A DNA stretch of 64,000 nt from Acidimicrobiales bacterium (GTDB lineage Bacteria > Actinomycetota > Acidimicrobiia > Acidimicrobiales > Acidimicrobilacustridaceae), in the NCBI GenBank assembly GCA_025456085.1, contig JALOLF010000004.1, forward strand, positions 19,239 to 83,238, in the 5' to 3' direction. The notes under the pieces are model-generated. The model had not been told where the DNA came from. It did no database searches and saw only the letters and a list, made by a program, of their open reading frames with translations. This document shows, in pieces, positions 53,173 through 61,913 of this stretch; position 1 is the stretch's first letter, and every line of letters starts with the position of its first letter. A program made the position numbers and the translations under genes.

Positions 53173-53216
53173 GACGGGCGAACGCAGGCTGACTGCTACG
53201 TGAACGGGAGGTGAAC
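53173..53216 (-). promoter_or_regulatory. PHO box upstream of pstS
   Basis: Four 11-bp units read on the minus strand begin GTTCAC (53216), GTTCAC (53205), AGTCAG (53194) and GTTCGC (53183), the PhoB/RegX3-type direct-repeat pattern of actinobacteria. A TACCGT -10 candidate follows at 53167-53162, placing the box over the -35 region of pstS. Confidence 0.8.
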
Positions 53217-53279
53217 TGCGGCGGAAGATTGCCTCACGGCCGCCACAGGCCGGGTCCGTCGGTGTGGTGCTCGTCGGGG

Positions 53280-53708
53280 TCAGGCGTCGGCGGCGGAGCC
53301 GTGACGCGCCGCGAAGGCGTCGAGCACGAGGCGGTCGCGCTCGTAGCTGAGCAGGCGGCGAGCCTCGGTCACGGGGACCCAGCGCAGCTCGTCGACCTCG
53401 GCGTTGGGCCGGAACGAGCCGCCCGTCACCGTCATCTCCCAGTAGCGCACCGTCTTGGTGCGACCCTTGTTGTCGACGTAGTCGACACGTGCCACCTCGC
53501 GACCGAGCACGGCCTCGAAGCCCGTCTCCTCGCGGACCTCGCGGACCGCGCCCTGCTCGTGGGTCTCGCCGCGGTCGAGCTTGCCCTTGGGCAGCGACCA
53601 GTCGTCGTAGCGGGGTCGGTGCACGACGACGACCTCGACCGACTTCCTGCGGCCGCGACGCCACAGCACCCCACCGGCGGCCTGGACCTGGGAGGGCCTG
53701 GCGCTCAC
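53280..53708 (-). CDS. Nudix hydrolase (MutT1 N-domain-like)
   Basis: 142 residues; GTG 53708 overlapping the CYTH-CHAD stop (GTGA). A complete Nudix box runs from Gly42 to Gly63 (GKLDRGE ... REVREETG), with all catalytic glutamates (Glu57, Glu60, Glu61). The flanking text AAGGVLWRRG and DDWSLPKGK is that of MutT1/diadenosine-polyphosphate hydrolases. Mycobacterial MutT1 has an added histidine-phosphatase domain and lies beside ppk; here only the Nudix domain is present, also near ppk. Likely substrates are 8-oxo-dGTP, diadenosine polyphosphates or related nucleotides. Confidence 0.9.
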   Translation of the reverse strand: MSARPSQVQAAGGVLWRRGRRKSVEVVVVHRPRYDDWSLPKGKLDRGETHEQGAVREVREETGFEAVLGREVARVDYVDNKGRTKTVRYWEMTVTGGSFRPNAEVDELRWVPVTEARRLLSYERDRLVLDAFAARHGSAADA

Positions 53709-55213
53709 TCGAGCCACTCGGTGATCTTGCGGCGGTCGGCCCTGGCCCAGGCGCGCTCGAAGTCGTAGCGGGCCACCTCGGCCAGCCGTTGGACGTGGGC
53801 GACGAGCAGCCCCGCCACGAACGCCGCCCGGCGGGGCAGGGCACCGGCCGCCGAGCGCAGCGCCGCCTCGCCCGACAGGGCGCCCCACAGCTCGGTGGCG
53901 TCGTCCTCGACCTTGGTGATGCGTCGCAGGGGCCGGTCGACCGGCAGCCCCGGCAGCGCGCCGGCGGCAACCACCCCGGCGTGGACCACCGCCAGATCGG
54001 AACGCAGCGCCGACAGCGCCTCGAGGTCGAACGACGCCCGCCGGACGTGGCGGCGTGCGTCGCGCCACCACGGCCGCATGAGGCGGGGCAGGCCCAGCTC
54101 CCCCACCGGCCGACGGCCCCGGCGGGTCACCTCGCCGCCCAGCCCGTCGACGCAGCGCTCCAGGAACCGCAGGTGCCGTGCGGATCGCAGACGGTGCACG
54201 AGCCGGGCGTGGGCCCTGGTGCGCTGCGCGTCGAGGTGGGCCATCACCGCCTGTGCAGCGTCGCGGTCCGCATCCTGCTCGAGGGCTTCCACCGCGGCCG
54301 CCACGACGGAGCGCACCACGTCGTGCTCGACGACGCGCTGCGCCAGGTCGTACAGCGCTGCCAGATCGGCGTCCCCGGGACGCGGGGCGTCGGGCGACAG
54401 CACGTCCGCGAAGAAGTACCAGGCGGCCCAGAGATCCACGGCGGCACGGGCGAAGGCCGCCACCGCGACGCCGGAACCGTCGCTGCGGACGTGGCGGTCG
54501 AGGGCGATCACCTCCGCCACCCCGCGAGCCACCGCGGCGCGGGCCACGTCGCCCATGCGGGCCGTCGCGTCGAGCGGCGGGACGACCACGTCCGCGGGTT
54601 CGAGCGCGGCAGGGCCGAGCGCCCGAACGACCTTGGGCACCGGATCGGCGGAGCCGGCCCCGGCCTCGTGCAGCACCTCGACCACCCCTTCGAGCAGACC
54701 GTCCGGGGCCCGCGGGGTCACCTCGACCTCGATCTCGCGGAACCGGTCACGCACCGTGTCGCCCTCGAGCACCTCGACGGCGTCGTCGGCGAGCTCGGCC
54801 AACAGGCCGCCGGCGGCATCCACGATGTGCAGGCGTCGACGCCAGGTGCGCAACCGGGCCACGGGCACCAGCGGCGCCGTCCGGGCGAAGGCCACGACCA
54901 GGTCGCGCACCCGCTGGGGCATCTCCACCGCTCGGTCGACGACGTCGATCTCCTCGCGGGCGAGCAGCCCGGAGGAGACCTCGAACAGCTCCTGGCGCGG
55001 GAACTTGACCGTCCACCGGGTGCTGCCCTCGCCAGTGCGGCGCCGCACGGTCACCCCGCTGCGGGCCAACCGCAGATCCTCCGTGTCGTGGTAGACCGCA
55101 TCGAGTCGCTGCGCCGGTGCGGCCTCCACGACGGCGCCCTCCAGGCCCGCGGAGAGGTCGGGGATCACCAGATCCGGACCCGCCGACAGCTTCGCTTCGC
55201 GTTCGAGGGCCAC
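53705..55213 (-). CDS. CYTH-CHAD domain protein (polyphosphate-related)
   Basis: 502 residues; GTG 55213 with GGAG 5 nt upstream. N-terminal CYTH/triphosphatase-like domain (1-200): EREAKL at the start is the ExExK signature, VRRRTGEGSTRWTVKFPR and EIEVEV continue the tunnel. C-terminal CHAD domain (~215-500): HLDAQRTRAHARLVHRLRSARHLRFLE (~325-350) is canonical, but the usual first CHAD motif with His (VHDMRVATRR) is replaced by VRSDGSGVAVAAFARAA. CHAD domains bind polyphosphate and CYTH domains hydrolyse or bind triphosphates. Placement next to ppk and pst supports polyphosphate metabolism. Confidence 0.88.
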   Translation of the reverse strand: MALEREAKLSAGPDLVIPDLSAGLEGAVVEAAPAQRLDAVYHDTEDLRLARSGVTVRRRTGEGSTRWTVKFPRQELFEVSSGLLAREEIDVVDRAVEMPQRVRDLVVAFARTAPLVPVARLRTWRRRLHIVDAAGGLLAELADDAVEVLEGDTVRDRFREIEVEVTPRAPDGLLEGVVEVLHEAGAGSADPVPKVVRALGPAALEPADVVVPPLDATARMGDVARAAVARGVAEVIALDRHVRSDGSGVAVAAFARAAVDLWAAWYFFADVLSPDAPRPGDADLAALYDLAQRVVEHDVVRSVVAAAVEALEQDADRDAAQAVMAHLDAQRTRAHARLVHRLRSARHLRFLERCVDGLGGEVTRRGRRPVGELGLPRLMRPWWRDARRHVRRASFDLEALSALRSDLAVVHAGVVAAGALPGLPVDRPLRRITKVEDDATELWGALSGEAALRSAAGALPRRAAFVAGLLVAHVQRLAEVARYDFERAWARADRRKITEWLE

Positions 55214-55223
55214 GTCGACTCCT

Positions 55224-57362
55224 TCAGCCCGTCGAACGGCGAGCCAGGGCGAGCTCCTGGAGCCGGGCGTGCGTCTCGACCGTCGCCCGGCGCTCGCCGT
55301 GGCACCAGGTGCCGTCGGGGCGCAGGAACCAGGCCAGCGTGTCGTCGGCCAGATCGACGTCGAGGATCTCCTGGAGGCGTGCCTTCAGCGCCGGGTCCTG
55401 GACGGGGGTGAGGGCTTCGACCCGGCGGTCGAGGTTGCGGGGCATCCAGTCGGCGGAGCCGATGTAGTAGCAGGGCCCGCCGTCCTCGCCCCCGTTGGCG
55501 AAGTGGTAGATGCGGGAGTGCTCCAGGTACTGCCCGACGATGGAGCGCACCCGGATGTTCTCCGACAGCCCGGGGACGCCGGGCCGCAGGCAGCAGATGC
55601 CGCGCACGACGAGGTCGACCGGGATCCCCGCCCGGGACGCCTCGTAGAGGGCGTCGATCATCTTGGGGTCGACCAGGCTGTTCATCTTGGCCACGATGCG
55701 ACCCCTGCCGGGCCCGGCGGCGATCTCGCCGTCGATGAGCGCCCGCAGCCGCGGCCGCATCTCCCGCGGGGACACGAGGAGCCGCTCGAACCGGGGCAGC
55801 CGGGCGTAGCCGGTGAGCAGGTTGAACAGCTGGGTGAGATCGCGGCCGATGGCGGGATCGCAGGTGAGCAGACCCACGTCCTCGTAGAGCCGGGCCGTCT
55901 TGGGGTTGTAGTTGCCGGTGCCGATGTGGCAGTAGCGGCGCAGACCCGCCGCCTCGTCGCGGATCACCAGCGTGGTCTTGGTGTGGATCTTCAGCCCCAC
56001 GAGGCCGTAGGAGACGTGCACACCCGCCTTCTCGAGCTCGCGTGCCCACTCGATGTTGGCCCGCTCGTCGAAGCGCGCCTTGAGCTCCACCAACGCCGCG
56101 ACCTGCTTGCCCCGCTCGGCGGCGCGGATCAGCGACCGGATGATCGAGCTGTCGCCCGACGTGCGGTACAGGGTGATCTTGATGGCCAGCACCTTGGGGT
56201 CCATCGACGCCTGGCGGATGAACTCCTCCACCGACGAGGCGAAGGAGGTGTAGGGGTGGTGCAGGAGCAGGTCGCCCTTGCGGATCTCGGCGAAGAAGTT
56301 GACCGGTTCGCGCTCGTCGCTCGCCAGGCGGCGCTCGGTGATGGGCACCCACACCGGGTCCTTCAGGTCGGGGCGGTCGAGCGCGTGCACCGCCCACAGC
56401 CCCCCGAGGTCGAGCGGGCCGACGAAGGGGTAGACGTCGTCGTCTTCCAGGTCGAGCTCGCGCTGGAGGAGCTCACGGATCTCCTCGGAGGTGGCGGCGT
56501 CGATCTCGAGGCGCACGGCCCGGCCGAACCGACGCCGGCGGAGCTCGAGCTCGACCGCCGCCAGCAGGTCGTCCGCCTCCTCCTCCTCGAGGGTGAGGTC
56601 CGCATTGCGGGTGACCCGGAAGCTGGTGGCGGCCGCGACCTCCATGCCCGGGAAGAGCTGGTCGAGGTGGGCGGCGATGACCTGTTCCAGGGGCACGAAG
56701 CGCTCGCCGTCGGGCATGACCACGAACCGCGGGAGCAGGGTCGGCACCTTCACCCGGGCGAAGCGGCGGGCACCGGAGTCGGGCTCGACGACGATCACCG
56801 CCAGGTTCAGGGACAGATCCGAGATGTACGGGAAGGGATGACCGGGGTCGACGGCCAGCGGGGTGAGCACGGGGAAGACCCGCTCCTCGAAGACCCCGTC
56901 GAGGTACTTGCGGTCGTCCTCGTCGAGCTCGTCCCACCCCGAGAACACGATGCCCACGTCGGCCAGCGCCGGGACGAGATGGCGCAGGAAGACCTCCTCC
57001 TGGCGGGCGGTGAGGCCTTCCACCCGATCCCGGATGTCGAGCAGTTGCTGGGCCGGTGTGGCGCCGTCAGGCGTCGTGGAGGACAGGCCCGCGGCGACCT
57101 GGTCCTTCATGCCGGCGACGCGCACCTGGAAGAACTCGTCGAGGTTCTGACTGAAGATGGCGCAGAACTTGGCCCGCTCCAACAGCGGGAAGTGCGGGTC
57201 CTCGGCCAGGGCCAGGACCCGGGCGTTGAAGTCGAGCCAGGACAGCTCCCGGTTGATGAACCGCCCCCGGTCCGACGCGCCGGCCGGTGGCAGCGAGCGC
57301 CCCACGGTCCAGTTGCCGACCACGGCATCGGACGCGCTGGAACCACGTGGGTGTGCGGACAT
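55224..57362 (-). CDS. ppk: Polyphosphate kinase PPK1
   Basis: 712 residues; ATG 57362, 7 nt after a TACGCT -10 box (leaderless candidate). N, H, C1 and C2 domains are all present: FINRELSWLDFNARVL, FFQVRVAGMKDQ, LHHPYTSF, and KITLYRTSGDS in C1. The catalytic histidine motif LKIHTKTTLV and RYCHIGTGNYNPKTARLYEDVGL (~425-455), then GICCLRPGVPGLSENI and GSADWMPRNLDRRVE in C2, are intact. It makes long-chain polyphosphate from ATP reversibly. It lies upstream of the CYTH-CHAD and Nudix genes on the same strand. Confidence 0.96.
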   Translation of the reverse strand: MSAHPRGSSASDAVVGNWTVGRSLPPAGASDRGRFINRELSWLDFNARVLALAEDPHFPLLERAKFCAIFSQNLDEFFQVRVAGMKDQVAAGLSSTTPDGATPAQQLLDIRDRVEGLTARQEEVFLRHLVPALADVGIVFSGWDELDEDDRKYLDGVFEERVFPVLTPLAVDPGHPFPYISDLSLNLAVIVVEPDSGARRFARVKVPTLLPRFVVMPDGERFVPLEQVIAAHLDQLFPGMEVAAATSFRVTRNADLTLEEEEADDLLAAVELELRRRRFGRAVRLEIDAATSEEIRELLQRELDLEDDDVYPFVGPLDLGGLWAVHALDRPDLKDPVWVPITERRLASDEREPVNFFAEIRKGDLLLHHPYTSFASSVEEFIRQASMDPKVLAIKITLYRTSGDSSIIRSLIRAAERGKQVAALVELKARFDERANIEWARELEKAGVHVSYGLVGLKIHTKTTLVIRDEAAGLRRYCHIGTGNYNPKTARLYEDVGLLTCDPAIGRDLTQLFNLLTGYARLPRFERLLVSPREMRPRLRALIDGEIAAGPGRGRIVAKMNSLVDPKMIDALYEASRAGIPVDLVVRGICCLRPGVPGLSENIRVRSIVGQYLEHSRIYHFANGGEDGGPCYYIGSADWMPRNLDRRVEALTPVQDPALKARLQEILDVDLADDTLAWFLRPDGTWCHGERRATVETHARLQELALARRSTG

Positions 57363-57403
57363 CGGGCGCAGCGTAGTTGCGAACGCGCCCACGCCGAGGT
57401 GGA

Positions 57404-57754
57404 TCAGCGTCGGACGGCGACCGGGACCGGGGCCGGCGCGGTGTGCCGGCGACGACCCACCAGGACGAGGCCCACGCCCGCCAGGGCGAGGGTGCCACCC
57501 ACGAGGGCCAGACGCCCGGTGTCGTCACCGGTGACCGGCAGTGAGGACGTGCCGGTCGTCGTCGTGCCCGAGGCCGAGGGCGACGTGGAGGCATCGGCGG
57601 CGCCGACCTGGCTCGGCTGGGTCGTGGCCGCCACGGTCGTCGGGGCGACCGTGGACGGCACGTACCCGCCGTCCTGCGCACCCGCAGCCGCTGGTGCCGA
57701 TACGGCGACCACGATCGCCAGGGCCAGGCCACTTCTCGCCAGTCGCTCGCGCAT
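57404..57754 (-). CDS. Small LPXTG-type surface protein
   Basis: 116 residues; ATG 57754 with GAGGGA upstream. A signal peptide (~7-27: GLALAIVVAVSAPAAAGAQ) is followed by a Thr/Ser-rich stalk (TTVAATTQPS...SASGTTTTGTSS). The sorting signal LPVTG precedes a hydrophobic helix (GGTLALAGVGLVLVG) and a basic RRRH tail. It should be attached to the wall by a sortase, or remain membrane-anchored. No sortase gene is in the window. Function unknown. Confidence 0.8.
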   Translation of the reverse strand: MRERLARSGLALAIVVAVSAPAAAGAQDGGYVPSTVAPTTVAATTQPSQVGAADASTSPSASGTTTTGTSSLPVTGDDTGRLALVGGTLALAGVGLVLVGRRRHTAPAPVPVAVRR

Positions 57755-58148
57755 CTGTCCCTCACCATCCGGGGGGCTCGTCGCCCCGCTGCGGTCGCGA
57801 GTCTCTCGTCCTCCGGGGTCCGCGTCCACGCTTCGGCGTCGATCGACGCGAAGGTTCGTCTGCGCGTCACCACGATGTCGTGTGACCGTCACCGACGCCC
57901 TCGCGCCGAACCGCCGGCGCGGGCACCGTCGCGTTCGATGACCCCTCTCGGCCGCCCCGAGTTCACCTGAACTTCACCGCAGGATCGCCGCCTCGTTGCC
58001 ACGGGGTCACCCGAGACGACTTGACTGTCGACGTCCAGGGCCCGCACCCCGGGGCATCCTTCCCCTCGACGGCATCGGCGTCCGGCGCACGGCGACGGTC
58101 TCGTCCGCCCCGGGGTGCGGCTCTGGGCCCAGCACCGGCGCGTCGGCC
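57755..58148. other. Intergenic region with PHO-like direct repeat
   Basis: 394 bp without a credible gene. At 57961-57978 on the plus strand GTTCACC is repeated as CTTCACC eleven bp later. Read on the minus strand it is GGTGAAG-TTCA-GGTGAAC, which also contains an inverted GTTCA/TGAAC element. It may link the LPXTG gene and ppk to phosphate control. Confidence 0.45.
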
Positions 58149-58427
58149 TCAGACCGCGGTGTCCTCCTCCTCGGGGATGCCCAGATCCCACTCGAGGACG
58201 AAGTTCTCACGCTCGGCATCGCGCACGACACGCTCGCGGTTGCGGCGGAACTGGGGGTCGTGGGGTGGCAGCAGCAGGAGCCGCGCCTGCGTGCGGGCAC
58301 GGAAGTCGTCGATGACCGAGCGCTCACCGAAGTCGGAACGGACCTCCCAGTGCGGAGCGACCGGGCCGAGGTACACGACCCGCACATGACCCCGGGGCGG
58401 TTCGGCTGGCGTTTCGATCTGGGACAT
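58149..58427 (-). CDS. Conserved-looking small protein, function unknown
   Basis: 92 residues; ATG 58427 with GGAG 10 nt upstream. Soluble; a beta strand pair (HVRVVYLGPVAPHWEVRSDFG) leads into an Arg-rich helical segment (FRARTQARLLLL; FRRNRERVVRDAERE) and an acidic end (EEEDTAV). There is no recognised domain. It is a single gene between the PHO-like site and htrA. Confidence 0.6.
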   Translation of the reverse strand: MSQIETPAEPPRGHVRVVYLGPVAPHWEVRSDFGERSVIDDFRARTQARLLLLPPHDPQFRRNRERVVRDAERENFVLEWDLGIPEEEDTAV

Positions 58428-58538
58428 GCCGGAGGCTCCTCACACGACGAAGCGGACTCGTCAGCCTAGCCCCCGGCTGCGTCGCCCCCACGTCGACGCG
58501 ACCGTGCGGGTCCGGGTGGTGTCGCCCCCTCCACCGTC

Positions 58539-60305
58539 CTAATCGCCGGTGTCGGCCCTGCTCTTCAGGGTCACGGTGGTCTCGATGACATCACCGTCGC
58601 GCTCGAGCTCGATGTCCAGCTCGTCGCCGGGTTCGCTGCTCGTGATGCGCTCGCCCACGTCCTCGGGCCCTTCGATCGTCTCGCCGCCGATCGACACGAT
58701 GACGTCGCCGGGCCGCAGACCGGCTGCCTCGGCGGCGGAGTCCGGGACCACCTCGGTCACGAAGGCTCCCTCCTCGGTGAGGACGCCGTACTCGTCGAGC
58801 ACGCTGGCGTTCACGTCGCTCACCGCCATCGTGCTGACCCCCAGGAAGGCGGTGTCCGGTGTGATCTCGCCCCGGCCCTCCCGGAGATCCTCGATCACGG
58901 GCTTGATCTCGTCGATGGCGATGGCGAACCCGATGTTCTGGGCGTCGTCGATGATGGCGGTGTTGATGCCGACGACCTCGCCGGCGCCGTTCAGGAGCGG
59001 ACCCCCCGAGTTGCCCGGATTGATGGCGGCATCGGTCTGGATGAGGTTGCGCAGCACCGAGTTGGGCACCGGGATCGTGCGGTCCTTGGCGGACACGATG
59101 CCCTCCGTCACGCTCGGCGGGCCCGACAGGTTCAACGCGTTGCCGATGGCGACCACCCGGTCCCCCACCTGGACGTCGGCCGAGCTCCCGAGCTCCGCGG
59201 GGACGAGCTCCTCGTCGGGATCGAGGAGTCGGATCAGGGCGATGTCGTCGTCGGGCAGGCTTCCCACGAGCTCGGCGGTGAGCACCTCGCCGTCGAACAA
59301 CGTGACCTGCATCTCGTTGAAGCCGGCGATCACGTGGGCGTTGGTGAGCACCAGCCCCTCCTCGGAGATGATGACGCCGGAACCGGCGCCGCCGTAGACC
59401 TCGCGGCCCCCCTCCTCGCCCGTGCGGATGGACACCACCGACGGCTGCACCTTGGCCAGCAGGGCCTGGATGTCGAGCTGCCCGCCCGGACCGGTCGTCG
59501 GGGTCGTGGTGCCCTCGGACGTCGACGTGGCTGCGGTCTCGGTGTCGAAGGCGAGGATCAGGCCGCCGGTGACGGCGGCGGCCACGAGACCGGCCACCAG
59601 CGCCATCAGCGCGGCGACGCCGAGGCCGACGGCGCGCCGGGGACGGGGTTCGTCGACGGCGGGCAGGGCCGGGACCGCGGCGACCGACGGGGCGGGAGCA
59701 CCCCAGCCGCGTCCCGGGGCGGCGTCGTACAACGGTGGGCCCGCCGGGTAGCCGGCGGCCGGGCGCCCAACCGACGAGCCGGCTGCGGACCGGGCGGTGG
59801 CGTCGCCCCTGCCCCAACCGGCGGGGGCGGCAGCGGCGGCGGCACCTGCCCCGACGAAGGGAGATCCCGACGGGAAGGCACCGGGTTGGCGGACCGGCGC
59901 CGCACCCAGCGGAGGCGACGATGCTCCCGGCGCCACGAAGGCCGGCCCGCCCGACGCGGGGGCGAACGGCGACGGCGGCGCGGTGGCGTTGCCGAGCGGT
60001 ACGGAGGGGACAGCCGCGTCGCTGACGGCGACGGCGCCGTCGAAGGGGCGCGTCGGCGCCCCGAGCGAGGGCGGGAGCGGCGGAGCCGGTGCCGCCGCGA
60101 CGACGGGGGGCTGTTCCACCGTGGGTGCGACGTCGACCGTGCCGGGCAGCTCGACCGTGGGCGAGTCGCTTCCACCGTCGGGGTGGTCCCCCTGCCCCGC
60201 CGTGGCGACCGAGGCGTCCCGTGGCTGTCCGTGCGGGGCCTCCACGCCGACACCGGCACCGCGGAGCTCCGCCGGGTCGCCCTCGAACGTCGAATCGTCG
60301 CGCAC
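58539..60305 (-). CDS. htrA: HtrA/DegP-family serine protease with PDZ domain
   Basis: 588 residues from GTG 60305, with GAAGGAG 8-9 nt upstream; GTG 60314 is an alternative. A long Pro/Ala/Gly-rich cytoplasmic region (~1-220) precedes one membrane helix (~228-252: ALMALVAGLVAAAVTGGLI). The extracytoplasmic trypsin-like domain has an intact triad: His in LTNAHVI, Asp in DDDIALIRL and Ser in PGNSGGPLL. A single PDZ domain (AGLRPGDVIVSIGG) ends the protein. This matches actinobacterial HtrA/PepD. A promoter-like TACCAT lies upstream (near 60350). The neighbouring ECF sigma and anti-sigma genes suggest it belongs to the envelope-stress response. Confidence 0.94.
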   Translation of the reverse strand: MRDDSTFEGDPAELRGAGVGVEAPHGQPRDASVATAGQGDHPDGGSDSPTVELPGTVDVAPTVEQPPVVAAAPAPPLPPSLGAPTRPFDGAVAVSDAAVPSVPLGNATAPPSPFAPASGGPAFVAPGASSPPLGAAPVRQPGAFPSGSPFVGAGAAAAAAPAGWGRGDATARSAAGSSVGRPAAGYPAGPPLYDAAPGRGWGAPAPSVAAVPALPAVDEPRPRRAVGLGVAALMALVAGLVAAAVTGGLILAFDTETAATSTSEGTTTPTTGPGGQLDIQALLAKVQPSVVSIRTGEEGGREVYGGAGSGVIISEEGLVLTNAHVIAGFNEMQVTLFDGEVLTAELVGSLPDDDIALIRLLDPDEELVPAELGSSADVQVGDRVVAIGNALNLSGPPSVTEGIVSAKDRTIPVPNSVLRNLIQTDAAINPGNSGGPLLNGAGEVVGINTAIIDDAQNIGFAIAIDEIKPVIEDLREGRGEITPDTAFLGVSTMAVSDVNASVLDEYGVLTEEGAFVTEVVPDSAAEAAGLRPGDVIVSIGGETIEGPEDVGERITSSEPGDELDIELERDGDVIETTVTLKSRADTGD

Positions 60306-60440
60306 CCCAGACACTCCTTCGTCCGGCTCCCTCGCCGGAGCTGCGGTCCACGCGATGGTACCGGCCGATTCCCGTTTCTGGCCGCGCGGCGGTACCCTTG
60401 TCCTCCACCCTTGTGGGCCACAGACAATTTCTTGTCGCTG

Positions 60441-60466
60441 GGAACTTTGTCGGCCCTCGCTCCGTA
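60441..60466 (+). promoter_or_regulatory. ECF-type promoter before whiB
   Basis: GGAAC (60441-60445), 18 nt, then GTA (60464-60466), close to the SigE/SigH/SigR consensus GGAAC/T-N18-GTT. The start would fall about 20 nt upstream of the whiB ATG (60493). Confidence 0.5.
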
Positions 60467-60492
60467 GAACAGGACGGAAACGGAGGCATTCG

Positions 60493-60759
60493 ATGGACAA
60501 CGACTGGATGGCGCGTGGCAACTGCCGCCACGAGCCACCTGCGACGTTCTTTCCCAGCGACGGCGTTGGTGTCGAGGTCGCGAAGAAGATCTGCGAGACC
60601 TGCCCGGTGAAGGAGCCGTGCCTGGAGTACGCGCTCTACTACCGCATCGACCACGGGGTCTGGGGCGGGGCGTCGGAGCGTCAACGCCGGCGGCTGCTCA
60701 AGCAGCGGCGTCTCACCGTGCGCCCTGCGGCGCGCGACACCTTCGCCACCACCGTCTGA
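60493..60759 (+). CDS. WhiB-family iron-sulfur regulator
   Basis: 88 residues; ATG 60493 with CGGAGG 6 nt upstream. The four cluster cysteines are Cys11, Cys34, Cys37 and Cys43 (C-x22-C-x2-C-x5-C), followed by the G-V-W-G-G turn and the basic AT-hook-like RRRLLKQRR. WhiB proteins sense redox or nitric oxide through a [4Fe-4S] cluster and act with the primary sigma factor. It is read away from htrA and preceded by an ECF-type promoter. Distinct from the WhiB2-like gene at the right end. Confidence 0.94.
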   Translation: MDNDWMARGNCRHEPPATFFPSDGVGVEVAKKICETCPVKEPCLEYALYYRIDHGVWGGASERQRRRLLKQRRLTVRPAARDTFATTV

Positions 60760-60820
60760 CCCGTCGCCCGGGCCGGCGACCAGCCGGGTCGGGGCCGCCG
60801 ACGGCCACAGCACGACCGAA

Positions 60821-60849
60821 CTGCCGGTTGCCACCCAGGCGACCGGCAG
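60821..60849. terminator. Strong hairpin between whiB and anti-sigma gene
   Basis: A 12-bp stem (CTGCCGGTTGCC / GGCGACCGGCAG, one G-T pair) with a 5-nt loop lies in the gap between converging genes. No T-tract. Likely bidirectional terminator. Confidence 0.6.
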
Positions 60850-60995
60850 TCGTCGCGCCCGTGGACGGTGCGACGTGCAACGGTGAACGCGACGTCCCCA
60901 CGTTCGCCCCGACGGACGTGCCGACCACGCAGGATGACGAACGGCGCACCGGTGGACCGGCGAGCGGACGGTCGGGCCGGCGCCCGACCGGTCGA

Positions 60996-61913
60996 TCAGC
61001 CGCCCAGGCCGAAGCGGACGACGACCTCTCTCGCCGTCGCCTGCGCCCGATCCGGCAGGGACTGGTCCCCCTCGGCGTCGGGCAGGTCCTGCATCACCTC
61101 GACCATCTCGGGCTCCGGCACCGACCCCACCACCGTGTACACCACGATCCCCCGGCGCATGACCATGACCTCGTCCTGGCCGGTGATCATCTTCCAGGCG
61201 TCCTCGTCGCCGAGCTGGACGGCGCTGCCCTGCTCGGGCATGGCGTCCCAGTCCGGCGTGCCGACCTGGGCGTACACCGACACGGCGTCGTCGCCCTGCT
61301 GGTACACGAAGTGCATGATCCGGCCGTCGGAGTGGTAGGCGGCCGTGCGCCGGAACCCGTCGCCCAGGGCCTCGGGCGCCTCGTAGGGATCGGGCATCGC
61401 CGCCAGCTCGGCGTCGGCGAAGGACTCGAAGCCGTCGCCTTCGGCAGCGTCCGGCGAGGCCGTGGTGCTGACCTCGTCGTGGCGGGCCAGGTAGCGCTCG
61501 ACCGGTGGGGCGACGGGGTCGGCCGCAGCCGGCTGGACCGGCTCGGACACCGCCCCGAGCAGCACGACCGTCACCGCTGCCGCCGCCGCCGCACCCCCGG
61601 CCCAGGCCGCATAGGGCCGCGGTCGCCGCCGGGAGGACGGCGTGGCGCCAGGTGTGCTCGACGCCGCAGCCGGGGCTCGGTCACGACCCCCTGCCGGTGT
61701 CCCGTCGAGCAACATGCGCTCGTAGAAGCCGAAGGGCGGCTCGACCGCGGGCAGTCCACGCAGCGTGGAGCGCACGGCAGCCAGCTCGGTGAGCTCCTCG
61801 CGAGCCCGGGGGGACCGGCCGAGGAGGGACTCGACGTCGGCCCGCTCGGCTGCGTCGAGCTCACCGTCGAGATAGGCGCTCAGCTCCTCGAGGAGCTCGG
61901 CGTCGGAGCTCAC
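60996..61913 (-). CDS. Anti-sigma factor (RseA-like)
   Basis: 305 residues; GTG 61913 overlapping the sigma-factor stop (GTGA), with GGAGG upstream. Residues 1-50 form the anti-sigma domain (LLEELSAYLDGELDAAERADVE) but the zinc HxxxCxxC motif is missing. One membrane helix (~101-122) separates it from an extracytoplasmic sensor domain of ~180 residues (HFVYQQGDDAVSVY, DAWKMITGQDEVMVM), which resembles MucB/RseB-type or DUF sigma-regulator ectodomains. It would hold the ECF sigma factor at the membrane until envelope stress triggers release. Confidence 0.88.
   Translation of the reverse strand: MSSDAELLEELSAYLDGELDAAERADVESLLGRSPRAREELTELAAVRSTLRGLPAVEPPFGFYERMLLDGTPAGGRDRAPAAASSTPGATPSSRRRPRPYAAWAGGAAAAAAVTVVLLGAVSEPVQPAAADPVAPPVERYLARHDEVSTTASPDAAEGDGFESFADAELAAMPDPYEAPEALGDGFRRTAAYHSDGRIMHFVYQQGDDAVSVYAQVGTPDWDAMPEQGSAVQLGDEDAWKMITGQDEVMVMRRGIVVYTVVGSVPEPEMVEVMQDLPDAEGDQSLPDRAQATAREVVVRFGLGG

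Noticed and set aside
57404..57754. Sortase-dependent pilus or surface system
   Set aside because: A single LPVTG protein without a sortase or pilin partner in the window is not enough.
55269..57941. 890-codon plus-strand open frame opposite ppk
   Set aside because: The minus strand encodes complete PPK1; the opposite frame has no recognisable feature.
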